DNA of 64,000 nt from Methylophilaceae bacterium. GTDB lineage: Bacteria > Pseudomonadota > Gammaproteobacteria > Burkholderiales > Methylophilaceae. The notes beneath the pieces were generated by a model. That model ran no database searches. It was not told the origin of the DNA and saw only the letters and a list, made by a program, of their open reading frames with translations. Location of the stretch: positions 1-64,000 of the forward strand of contig JAPKBG010000005.1 in the NCBI GenBank assembly GCA_028823485.1, in the 5' to 3' direction. The translations under genes were made by a program, and so were the position numbers. Shown here piece by piece: positions 56,725 to 64,000 of the stretch. Within the stretch, counting starts at the first letter, position 1. The number at the start of each line of letters is the position of its first letter.

Positions 56725-59034
56725 CTAAAATTGCTGGCCAAACTGAAATTGTAAGGATTGTGTCTCATCACCCTCTTCATCATTTAATGGTTTAGCCAGT
56801 ATTAGCTTCAAAGGGCCAAAAGGAGAGAACCAACTAAGTCCAACACCAGCACTATACCTCCACTCATCGAAGCTTTTCGATTGATCCTCACCATAAACAA
56901 CACCGCCATCTAAGAATGCACTAATTCTAAACTGTGATGAATCTTTAATCAGTGGTACAGGTACAAACACCTCAGCATTGCCGACGACACGCGTTGTTCC
57001 GCCAACTGAGAAATTATTACCAGTTGCTGGATCAATATCGCGAGGACCAAGCGTGCCGTTTTGAAAACCACGAACAGAGTTCACACCGCCTGCAAAAAAG
57101 TTTTTAAAGAAAGGATATTTTTTGTCGCCATAGCTATCTGCATAACCAAGCTCACCATTGAGCATAAAGACTGTATTTTTGAATATGTCGTCCTTAAACA
57201 ATGTATGTTGATATTGAAGCTTATAGTATTCCAAGTCCAAACCTGGCACACCAATTTCCGCAGTCAACCGTTGCAACGTACCTCGGTTTGGAAACAGTAG
57301 GTTGTCACGTGAGTCATAGGTCCAGCCCGTTCTGACTTGCAGAGAGTTGGCGTCACACCCAGTCGTATTACCACAAAAATCTAAATACTGTTTAGGACTG
57401 TCTACTTCTAAATCAATACTGGTAATATCACCTGTCAAACCGAATGAAAAACTACTTTTTTCTGTTAATGGGACGCCAAAGCGAACCCCTAAACCATAAG
57501 AAGAGCTGCTATAAGTACCAATTTGGTCTGTTTGCTGTGTACCTGTATCAACATCTCGTCGATAAATGTCAAAACCTCGACTAATGCCATCTGGGGTAAA
57601 GTAAGGGTCCGTATAAGAAAGTGAATAAATGGTATTCACTTTACTCGTATTCAACTGCGCGTTGACACGATTTCCTGTACCCAAAAAGTTATCTTGATTA
57701 ACAGTAAAGCCAAGTACAACACCATCATTACTAGATAAGCCAGCACCGAACTGAACGCTACCTGTTGATCTTTCAGCCACACTAACATTCAAATCAACCT
57801 GATCTGTACTACCCGGCACGGATGGCGTTTCAATACTCACATCGTCAAAAAATCGTGTTCGATCTAAGCGTTCTTTAGACCGCTTAATTGCATCACCCGA
57901 ATACCAAGACGATTCTAGCTGGCGCATTTCCCTGCGCAATGCCTTGTCTTTTGTGTTGACATTACCTGTCAAATTGATGCGACGTACGTAAACACGACGC
58001 CCCGGATCAACGAAGAATGTGAATGCTGCAGTTAGCGTTTTTTTATCAATATCAGGAACAGGGTTTACATTAGCAAAGGCGTAGCCTTCATTGCTCAACT
58101 CTTCACTAATGGCTTTACCAGTTTCTATAATCGTTTGGCGGTTAAACGTATCACCAGCTTTAAATTTAATCAATTTTTGCAGCTGTGCTTCTGGCACTTT
58201 CAATTCGCCAGCCAACTTAACATCACTGATGGTGTATTTTTCACCTTCTATAATATTGGTGGTAATAAAAATATCTTGCTTGTCTGGTGAAATAGCAACT
58301 TGTGTAGAGTCCACTGCGAACTCTAGGTAACCTTGGTTTAAGTAAAATGACTTTAAGGTTTCTAAATCAGCCGTTAGTTTTTGTTTCGAATATTGATCAT
58401 CTTTATTCCACCAACTCATCCAATTAGGTGTTGTTAGCATGAACTCTGTACGCAGGTCTTCTAAGGTAAAGTCCTCATTGCCGACAATATTGATGTCTCG
58501 GATTTTAGCAACTGTGCCCTCTTCAATTTCGAACCTAACCGCTACACGGTTGCGTTCCAATGGACTCACAACTGTTTTGACCGTTGCTCCATATTTACCT
58601 GTGGAAAGGTATTGTCGCTTAATCTCTTTCTCCGCCCTATCTAATTCAGACTTATCAAAAATCAAGCCTTCAGAGATACCAACCTGCTTCAACCCCTCTA
58701 TCATTTTGTCTGAAGGAAAGGATCGATTGCCGCTAAATTCTATCTTAGCAATGGCTGAGCGCTCTTGAACAGTAACAAGGAGTATGTCGCCATCAGCTTC
58801 AATGCGTACATCTTTAAAGTAGCCCGTACCATATAATGCCTTAATCGCCCGTATCGCTTTCGCTTCATCCATAGTGTCGCCAACTTCAGCGGGCAAATAA
58901 TTGAATATCGTACCTGGCTCGGTCCTCTGCAAGCCCTCTATACGAATATCTTTAATAACAAAAGGCTCTAACGCCAATGCAGCTTGATGAAATAGTGCAA
59001 AAAATAATACGAGAAAAATATGCGATTTAAACAA
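56725..59034 (-). CDS. bamA: Outer membrane protein assembly factor BamA
   Basis: About 769 residues. Signal peptide (HIFLVLFFALFHQAALA), five POTRA domains from FVIKDIRIEGLQRTEPGT to about residue 410, then a 16-strand barrel with the VRGF motif (SVRGFQNGTLGPRD) and a C-terminal Phe (FQFGQQF). It inserts beta-barrel proteins in the outer membrane. The track start at 59067 overlaps rseP by 29 nt. TTG 59034 has AGGA 7 nt upstream within the rseP stop region and gives a cleaner signal peptide, so I prefer it. Confidence 0.95.
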   Translation of the reverse strand: MFKSHIFLVLFFALFHQAALALEPFVIKDIRIEGLQRTEPGTIFNYLPAEVGDTMDEAKAIRAIKALYGTGYFKDVRIEADGDILLVTVQERSAIAKIEFSGNRSFPSDKMIEGLKQVGISEGLIFDKSELDRAEKEIKRQYLSTGKYGATVKTVVSPLERNRVAVRFEIEEGTVAKIRDINIVGNEDFTLEDLRTEFMLTTPNWMSWWNKDDQYSKQKLTADLETLKSFYLNQGYLEFAVDSTQVAISPDKQDIFITTNIIEGEKYTISDVKLAGELKVPEAQLQKLIKFKAGDTFNRQTIIETGKAISEELSNEGYAFANVNPVPDIDKKTLTAAFTFFVDPGRRVYVRRINLTGNVNTKDKALRREMRQLESSWYSGDAIKRSKERLDRTRFFDDVSIETPSVPGSTDQVDLNVSVAERSTGSVQFGAGLSSNDGVVLGFTVNQDNFLGTGNRVNAQLNTSKVNTIYSLSYTDPYFTPDGISRGFDIYRRDVDTGTQQTDQIGTYSSSSYGLGVRFGVPLTEKSSFSFGLTGDITSIDLEVDSPKQYLDFCGNTTGCDANSLQVRTGWTYDSRDNLLFPNRGTLQRLTAEIGVPGLDLEYYKLQYQHTLFKDDIFKNTVFMLNGELGYADSYGDKKYPFFKNFFAGGVNSVRGFQNGTLGPRDIDPATGNNFSVGGTTRVVGNAEVFVPVPLIKDSSQFRISAFLDGGVVYGEDQSKSFDEWRYSAGVGLSWFSPFGPLKLILAKPLNDEEGDETQSLQFQFGQQF

Positions 59035-59038
59035 ATGG

Positions 59039-60415
59039 TTATCCTGTAACGATGCGATTAATGTCATTGAAAATTGCTAAAATCATCAGCAAACCGAGTA
59101 ATCCAAATCCAATTTTCTGCCCCAATATCACTGTTTGCTCGGCCACGGTAGAACCTTTAATAATTTCTGCCATATAATACATTAAATGGCCCCCATCTAA
59201 AACAGGAATTGGCAAAAGATTCAGTATACCTATACTAATGCTTACAAGCGCAAGAAAGCTTAAAAAAGGCTTCAGCCCTAACCCTGCACTCTCTCCAGCG
59301 TAGCTTGCAATCGTCACTGGGCCACTAATGCCCCGCCATGAAGTTTTTCCCGTTACCATATACCACATCATTTTCAAACTAAAAGTAGACGTTTTCCACG
59401 TTTTTTCAATCGCCATTCTCAAACTTTCAACACCTGAATAATGTTGTTTAACGAAAATGGCACCTAGCTGTGCTTTATCTATTTTTACAGCAGCCCCTAT
59501 TATGCCAACTTCAAGCTTATTTTCCTCCACTGGCCTTGGTGTCACGGTTATTTTAACCATTTCTTGATTACGTGCGATGGTAAACTTCAATGCTTTACTT
59601 GGACTTGCTTTAACCACATTAACAACATCATTCCAAGTCTCTATTTGTAGCCCATCAATATCCACTATGGTATCTTCCGCTTGCAAACCAGCTTTTTCCG
59701 CAGCACTATTCGGCAATACTTGTGACAAAACTGGCAACACATCTGGTCTAAAAACAGCTAAGCCAATTTTTTGAAGAATGTCACCTTCTGTATCTTGCCC
59801 CAACCCTGCTAAATCAAGCTTATGCAGATGCAATTCATTGCTTTCTGCTGTTGCTTTAATAGAGACGATTTCGTTCTCTAACGCTGCTTCAAATAAAATA
59901 AAACTCGCTTCTGACCAAGTCTTGATTTCTTTTTCATTAATCGTCGAAACCACCTCACCCGCCGTCATATTAGCTTGTGCTGCAATACTATTAGGCTCAA
60001 CTTGACCTATCATTGGCCGCATACCTGTCACACCTTGCATGAATAAAAACCAATAAATTAAAATGGCCAGTAGTAAATTAGCAACGGGTCCTGCCAGTAC
60101 AATCGCAATACGCTTATAAACAGATTGACGGTTAAAAGCACGCGCTAAGTCTGTTTCAGAATAATGTATTTCATCAGCTTCATCAGCGTTCAACTCACGC
60201 TCATCTAGCATCTTAACGTACCCGCCGAGAGGAATGGCCGCTAATACAAACTCCGTTTGATCAGCACCAAAATTTTTACGGCATAAAGGCTTCCCAAAAC
60301 CAATGGAAAAGCGCAGCACTTTGACGCCACACCATCGCGCAACTTGAAAGTGACCGTATTCATGAATCGTCACGATAATGCCAATGGTGACAATAAATGC
60401 AAATAAAGTTAACAA
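59039..60415 (-). CDS. rseP: Site-2 metalloprotease RseP
   Basis: A 458-residue membrane protease. Zinc motif HEYGH at residues 18-22, two periplasmic PDZ domains (PMIGQVEPNSIAAQANMTAGE and VLPNSAAEKAGLQAEDTIVD), and LDGGHLMYY with the third metal ligand near the C-terminus. It cleaves anti-sigma factors such as RseA. The start is TTG with AAGGA 6 nt upstream, and overlaps dxr by 7 nt. Confidence 0.96.
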   Translation of the reverse strand: MLTLFAFIVTIGIIVTIHEYGHFQVARWCGVKVLRFSIGFGKPLCRKNFGADQTEFVLAAIPLGGYVKMLDERELNADEADEIHYSETDLARAFNRQSVYKRIAIVLAGPVANLLLAILIYWFLFMQGVTGMRPMIGQVEPNSIAAQANMTAGEVVSTINEKEIKTWSEASFILFEAALENEIVSIKATAESNELHLHKLDLAGLGQDTEGDILQKIGLAVFRPDVLPVLSQVLPNSAAEKAGLQAEDTIVDIDGLQIETWNDVVNVVKASPSKALKFTIARNQEMVKITVTPRPVEENKLEVGIIGAAVKIDKAQLGAIFVKQHYSGVESLRMAIEKTWKTSTFSLKMMWYMVTGKTSWRGISGPVTIASYAGESAGLGLKPFLSFLALVSISIGILNLLPIPVLDGGHLMYYMAEIIKGSTVAEQTVILGQKIGFGLLGLLMILAIFNDINRIVTG

Positions 60416-61617
60416 AGGATGTCCTTAGATTTTATAGTAGTAGACTGAGTAGCTATCCAGTCATTGGCATGCTGCCTTGCCAATAGATCCACTTCGTTCA
60501 AATGTTCAATGGACGCTACCGCTTCAATCGTCGAACGATTTAAGGTCGCCGCAATCAAATCTGATATACCTTTGAAACCAATTCGTTCCTTTAAAAATGC
60601 ATCAACGGCCACTTCATTCGCTGCATTGAGGATGGTTGATGCGGTACCTCCAGCATCAAGTGCATCGTAAGCCAACTGCAGACATGGAAAACGCTTTGTA
60701 TCTGGCGCGTCAAACTCCAATTGGTTAATAGTCAAGAAATCCAAAGAGCTGACACCCGACTCTATGCGTTCAGGGTGACTTAAGCCATAGGCAATAGGCG
60801 TACGCATGTCAGGGTTTCCCATCTGCGCGAGAACACTACCATCCACATATTCCACCATGGAATGAATAATGCTTTGCGGATGAACAACCACATCAATCTG
60901 ACTAGGTTTAGCATTAAAGAGCCAGTGCGCCTCGATTACTTCCAAGCCTTTATTCATCAAAGAGGCTGAGTCAATCGTTATTTTGGCACCCATCACCCAG
61001 TTAGGATGCTTAAGTGCCATAGCTGGTGTTGCTTGTTCTATTTCAGCTTGCGTATGCTGTCTAAAGGGACCACCTGAGGCCGTTAAAATGATTTTACGCA
61101 CACCGCCATCTGCTAATTCTTTTAACCCTTGAGGAGGCATGACCTGGAAGATGGCATTGTGCTCACTATCAATCGGTAGCAGAGTAGCTCCACCCTGCTT
61201 AACCGCATCGATAAACAAACTGCCGGCCATCACCAAGGTTTCTTTATTTGCAAGTAAAATACGCTTACCAGCCCTTGCAGCAGCCATTGCGGGCTTCAAG
61301 CCCGCCGCGCCAACAATCGCCGCCATGATGGTGTCTACCTCAGCATCACTAGATACTTGCTCTAAATACGACATACCAGATAGCGCAATCGTTTTGCTAT
61401 TATGTTTAGCCAGCTCATCAAACAATATGGCAGCAGCAGCCGCATCTAACAATACAGCGTACTTTGGCTTAAAGTCTAGACATTGCTTCAGCAGCACACT
61501 GACATTGGTATTAGCTGTCAATGCAAATACTTGGTAACGTTGTGGGTGACGTGCAATCACATCCAAGGTTTGTGCACCGATAGTGCCTGTGCTGCCTAAA
61601 ATAGTAACGTTTTGCAA
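60409..61617 (-). CDS. dxr: 1-deoxy-D-xylulose 5-phosphate reductoisomerase
   Basis: A 402-residue enzyme of the MEP isoprenoid path. NADPH motif GSTGTIGAQTLDVI at the N-terminus, LLANKETLVMAG, LPIDSEHNAIFQ with metal ligands, and GAKITIDSASLMNKGLEVIEAHWLF. The start codon is TTG directly after the cdsA stop; no ATG is available. It supplies precursor for UppS in the same operon. Confidence 0.96.
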   Translation of the reverse strand: MQNVTILGSTGTIGAQTLDVIARHPQRYQVFALTANTNVSVLLKQCLDFKPKYAVLLDAAAAAILFDELAKHNSKTIALSGMSYLEQVSSDAEVDTIMAAIVGAAGLKPAMAAARAGKRILLANKETLVMAGSLFIDAVKQGGATLLPIDSEHNAIFQVMPPQGLKELADGGVRKIILTASGGPFRQHTQAEIEQATPAMALKHPNWVMGAKITIDSASLMNKGLEVIEAHWLFNAKPSQIDVVVHPQSIIHSMVEYVDGSVLAQMGNPDMRTPIAYGLSHPERIESGVSSLDFLTINQLEFDAPDTKRFPCLQLAYDALDAGGTASTILNAANEVAVDAFLKERIGFKGISDLIAATLNRSTIEAVASIEHLNEVDLLARQHANDWIATQSTTIKSKDILC

Positions 61618-62439
61618 TTAACTAACCGCCTGAAAGTAGTAAAACAGATAAATCATGAGCACCGCGATCGGTAAGCTTAGCAACAAGCCATCAATGCGGT
61701 CTAAAATACCGCCGTGTCCAGGCAATAAAGTACCACTATCTTTTTTTCCAAATTGTCTTTTGATTAAAGACTCAAACAAATCACCTACTACCCCTGATCC
61801 GGCAACAAGCCATAGCAATGGAAAAACCGCTAATGATGTAACGCGTCCGCTTATCATTAATACAAAACCCAAAACAGTCACTGCTAAAAAGGCCCCTAAT
61901 ACGCCCTCCCAGGTTTTTCCTGGACTAATATTAGGTGCGAGCTTATGTTTCCCAAATTTTTTACCTGCAAAGTAAGCAGTACTATCCGCTAGCCATATCG
62001 TTGCCAACAAAGTCAATAGTAGCCATGGGTCAGCGCCTTTAGCAAAAATAAGCGCTAGCCATAATGGTGCTATCAGTAAAAATCCAATGAGCATTAGTAG
62101 TACTTTATTTTCAACTACAACACACTTTTTCATCAAGAGCGGGACAACTAAAAACCAAAAAAAAGCACTACCCACAAAAACGATAAGTGACAGACTCATC
62201 AACCAATGAAAACCAAGTGTTGATATTGCCATTAATAATGCAATACCTAAAGCAGCATAAACCAGCGCGTAACCAATTGATACTAGTTGGGATAAGTTAA
62301 CTAACTTCGCCCATTCATAAACAGCTAGAATAGAGACAACTAGCGTCATGGCCGCCCAAGTGAAGCTTGAAGCCATAAACATTGCTGGCAACAATGCGGC
62401 AATCAGTAATGTGGCGGTAATAATGCGTGTTTTAAGCAT
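61618..62439 (-). CDS. cdsA: Phosphatidate cytidylyltransferase
   Basis: A 273-residue protein with about eight membrane helices. The C-terminal CTP-transferase signature is SLIKRQFGKKDSGTLLPGHG followed by GILDRIDGLL. It makes CDP-diacylglycerol for phospholipids. It is between uppS and dxr, the standard place. Confidence 0.96.
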   Translation of the reverse strand: MLKTRIITATLLIAALLPAMFMASSFTWAAMTLVVSILAVYEWAKLVNLSQLVSIGYALVYAALGIALLMAISTLGFHWLMSLSLIVFVGSAFFWFLVVPLLMKKCVVVENKVLLMLIGFLLIAPLWLALIFAKGADPWLLLTLLATIWLADSTAYFAGKKFGKHKLAPNISPGKTWEGVLGAFLAVTVLGFVLMISGRVTSLAVFPLLWLVAGSGVVGDLFESLIKRQFGKKDSGTLLPGHGGILDRIDGLLLSLPIAVLMIYLFYYFQAVS

Positions 62440-62448
62440 AAAATAAGG

Positions 62449-63234
62449 TCAACCAGGACTAGTCACTTGTTCGCTAGTACGCCCAAACCGACGCTCCCTT
62501 TGTTTATAGGATGCAATGGCTTTGTCAAAACAGGTTTGATCAAAGTCTGGCCACAAAGTATCCGTAAAATAGAATTCGGCATAAGCTAACTGCCACAATA
62601 GAAAGTTGCTAATACGTTTTTCCCCGCCTGTTCGAACAAAGCAATCAGGCTCTGGCGCGTAATGCATAGAGAGAAAAGGGGTTAAATCATCCTCTTCAAA
62701 GCCATCAGCCTTTTCAGGAAGCGCTTGAATCATTTGATTAGTTGCCTGCAGGATATCCCACCGGCCACCGTAATTAGCTGCAATCGTTAGTGTGAGGCCC
62801 GTATTGTTTTCAGTTAGTTGTTCTGAGGACTCAATTTGTTGTACTAATTCCGGACTGAAACGCGAACGGTCGCCAATAAGCACCAGTCGAATGTTATTTT
62901 CATTCAACTTCACCACTTCACGCTTCAATGCTGCCATAAAAAGCCCCATTAAAAAAGAGATTTCTTCAGTTGGTCGTCTCCAGTTTTCACTACTAAATGC
63001 AAATAGTGTGAGGTATTTAATATCAAGCTGTGCGCATTGCTTAACCACATCACGCACCACTTCAACGCCCCGTTTATGTCCTGCAATGCGCGGCAAAAAG
63101 CGTTTTCGCGCCCAACGTCCATTGCCATCCATAATGATCGCAATATGGTTCGGCAGCTCTCCTACCGTCGGTATTTTTTTGGTCGAGCTAGAGAAAAGGC
63201 CTTTAGAAAAAAGAAGATTTGTTGATTTAACCAA
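62449..63234 (-). CDS. uppS: Undecaprenyl diphosphate synthase
   Basis: A 261-residue cis-prenyltransferase. IAIIMDGNGRWARKR carries the catalytic Asp, followed by GHKRGVEVVRDVVKQC, LFAFSSENWRRP and the C-terminal PDCFVRTGGEKRISNFLLWQLAYAEFYF. It makes the lipid carrier for cell wall and surface sugars. The start is TTG with AGGG 6 nt upstream; no ATG occurs before the catalytic motif. Confidence 0.96.
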   Translation of the reverse strand: MVKSTNLLFSKGLFSSSTKKIPTVGELPNHIAIIMDGNGRWARKRFLPRIAGHKRGVEVVRDVVKQCAQLDIKYLTLFAFSSENWRRPTEEISFLMGLFMAALKREVVKLNENNIRLVLIGDRSRFSPELVQQIESSEQLTENNTGLTLTIAANYGGRWDILQATNQMIQALPEKADGFEEDDLTPFLSMHYAPEPDCFVRTGGEKRISNFLLWQLAYAEFYFTDTLWPDFDQTCFDKAIASYKQRERRFGRTSEQVTSPG

Positions 63235-63245
63235 AATAAACCCTG

Positions 63246-63803
63246 TTAAACAGACATCAAATCGGCTTCTTTAGCCTGTAATAAAGCATCAATGTCTGTT
63301 ACCGCCTTATCAGTTAATTTTTGCACAACATCTTGTGCGCGACGCTCATCATCTTCACTAATTTCTTTATCTTTTATCAGCTTTTTAAGCGAGTCATTGG
63401 CATCACGTCTAATATTACGGATCGCAACTTTTGCACCCTCACCTTCGGTGCGAACGATTTTTGTCAGATCACGACGTCGCTCTTCAGTCAACATCGGCAT
63501 TGGCACTCTAATGAGGTTGCCATTTGTTGCTGGATTCAAACCTAAATCACAATCACGAATGGCTTTTTCTACGACAGAAACCATATCCTTTTCAAATGGC
63601 TGCACATTAATCGTATGCATATCACCCAAGGTCACATTGGCCACTTCATTGACAGCGACAGGAGAACCATAATATTCAACCATCACATGATCTAGCAAGC
63701 CAATATGTGCACGTCCTGTGCGGACTTTTTTCAAGTCCAACTTTAATGCTTCAAGTGACTTATGCATTTTCTCTTCGGCTGTTTTTTTTACGTCGTCCAA
63801 CAT
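63246..63803 (-). CDS. frr: Ribosome recycling factor
   Basis: A 185-residue two-domain protein. [20 protein letters not shown], then [26 protein letters not shown] and the helix [15 protein letters not shown]-like segment ([19 protein letters not shown]). It splits post-termination ribosomes with EF-G. ATG 63803 has GGAG 6 nt upstream and gives the usual 185 residues; the track start adds eight. Confidence 0.96.
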   Translation of the reverse strand: MLDDVKKTAEEKMHKSLEALKLDLKKVRTGRAHIGLLDHVMVEYYGSPVAVNEVANVTLGDMHTINVQPFEKDMVSVVEKAIRDCDLGLNPATNGNLIRVPMPMLTEERRRDLTKIVRTEGEGAKVAIRNIRRDANDSLKKLIKDKEISEDDERRAQDVVQKLTDKAVTDIDALLQAKEADLMSV

Positions 63804-63842
63804 TTGCTTCTCCAACTTATCATTCAATTATTATGTGGCTTT

Positions 63843-64000
63843 TTACACTTTATTAACTACTAGCGTACCTTCATTCTCACCCATGACCACACGCATCAAA
63901 GCACCTTCTTTAAAAATACTAAACACACAGATAGGCAAGCTCTGGTCGCGGCATAGAGTTAATGCTGTTGCATCCATCACTTTTAAATTTTTATTAATCG
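63843..64000 (-). CDS. pyrH: Uridylate kinase, C-terminal part (cut by window end)
   Basis: The last 52 codons are visible on the minus strand and were not in the ORF track. They read [20 protein letters not shown] and [20 protein letters not shown], with a stop after VVNKV. This is the end of UMP kinase, including the MDATALTL uridine site. pyrH upstream of frr is the conserved order. The rest lies beyond the window. Confidence 0.92.
   Translation of the reverse strand, partial: INKNLKVMDATALTLCRDQSLPICVFSIFKEGALMRVVMGENEGTLVVNKV

Overview
The window looks like a chromosomal segment of a moderately AT-rich betaproteobacterium, most likely of the methylotrophic family Methylophilaceae (Methylotenera-like). 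That placement is inferred from gene order and protein style and was not tested by a search. Almost everything is conserved housekeeping DNA. The exceptions are a decayed accessory patch at about 9.4-13.4 kb, a small patch at about 32.4-32.9 kb that holds a dif-like XerCD site, and one broken gene at about 50.9 kb.

Left part (1-9.4 kb): the end of a bacillosamine-type sugar locus (pglD-, pglE- and pglF-like genes), then galU, a purine phosphoribosyltransferase and galE with 4-nt overlaps, then rnr-rlmB behind their own promoter. 9.4-13.4 kb: a secreted-protein gene broken by an amber stop, umuDC behind a palindromic promoter, a possible 28-residue membrane peptide, a WYL-domain remnant, a rhodanese-fold protein without its cysteine, and an IS3-family transposase remnant. 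Next come tRNA-Ala(GGC) and tRNA-Glu(UUC) on the minus strand, queF, and the divergent smc-zipA-ligA-TPR series, followed by msrPQ and a DoxX gene.

Middle (24.7-46.8 kb, mostly minus strand): a Met/His-rich outer-membrane-type protein with a DUF2946 protein (copper-like context), the complete ccmABCDEFGH cytochrome c maturation operon (ccmD was missing from the ORF track), a small membrane protein, the dif-like site with a mechanosensitive-channel remnant, and a CorC-type membrane protein on the plus strand. After these lies pabC-mltG-tmk-holB-pilZ-tatD-MBL hydrolase, preceded in transcription by the yceD-rpmF-plsX-fabH-fabD-fabG-acpP-fabF fatty-acid cluster (rpmF was also missing from the track).

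Right part (46.9-64 kb): a two-gene pyruvate carboxylase (pycA-pycB) with an extended -10 promoter, a Maf-family pyrophosphatase, a DUF4139 pseudogene and an RsmI-like methyltransferase. The envelope operon pyrH-frr-uppS-cdsA-dxr-rseP-bamA-skp-lpxD-fabZ-lpxA-lpxB-rnhB follows on the minus strand, with pyrH cut by the window end. Several genes of this operon appear to start with TTG.

I saw no CRISPR array, intact prophage, intact insertion sequence or clear new multi-gene defence system. The observations most worth checking are the dif-like site among gene remnants, the palindrome that coincides with the umuDC promoter, the clamp-binding-like C-terminus of LigA, the tiny membrane ORF, and the stable hairpin between rpmF and plsX.
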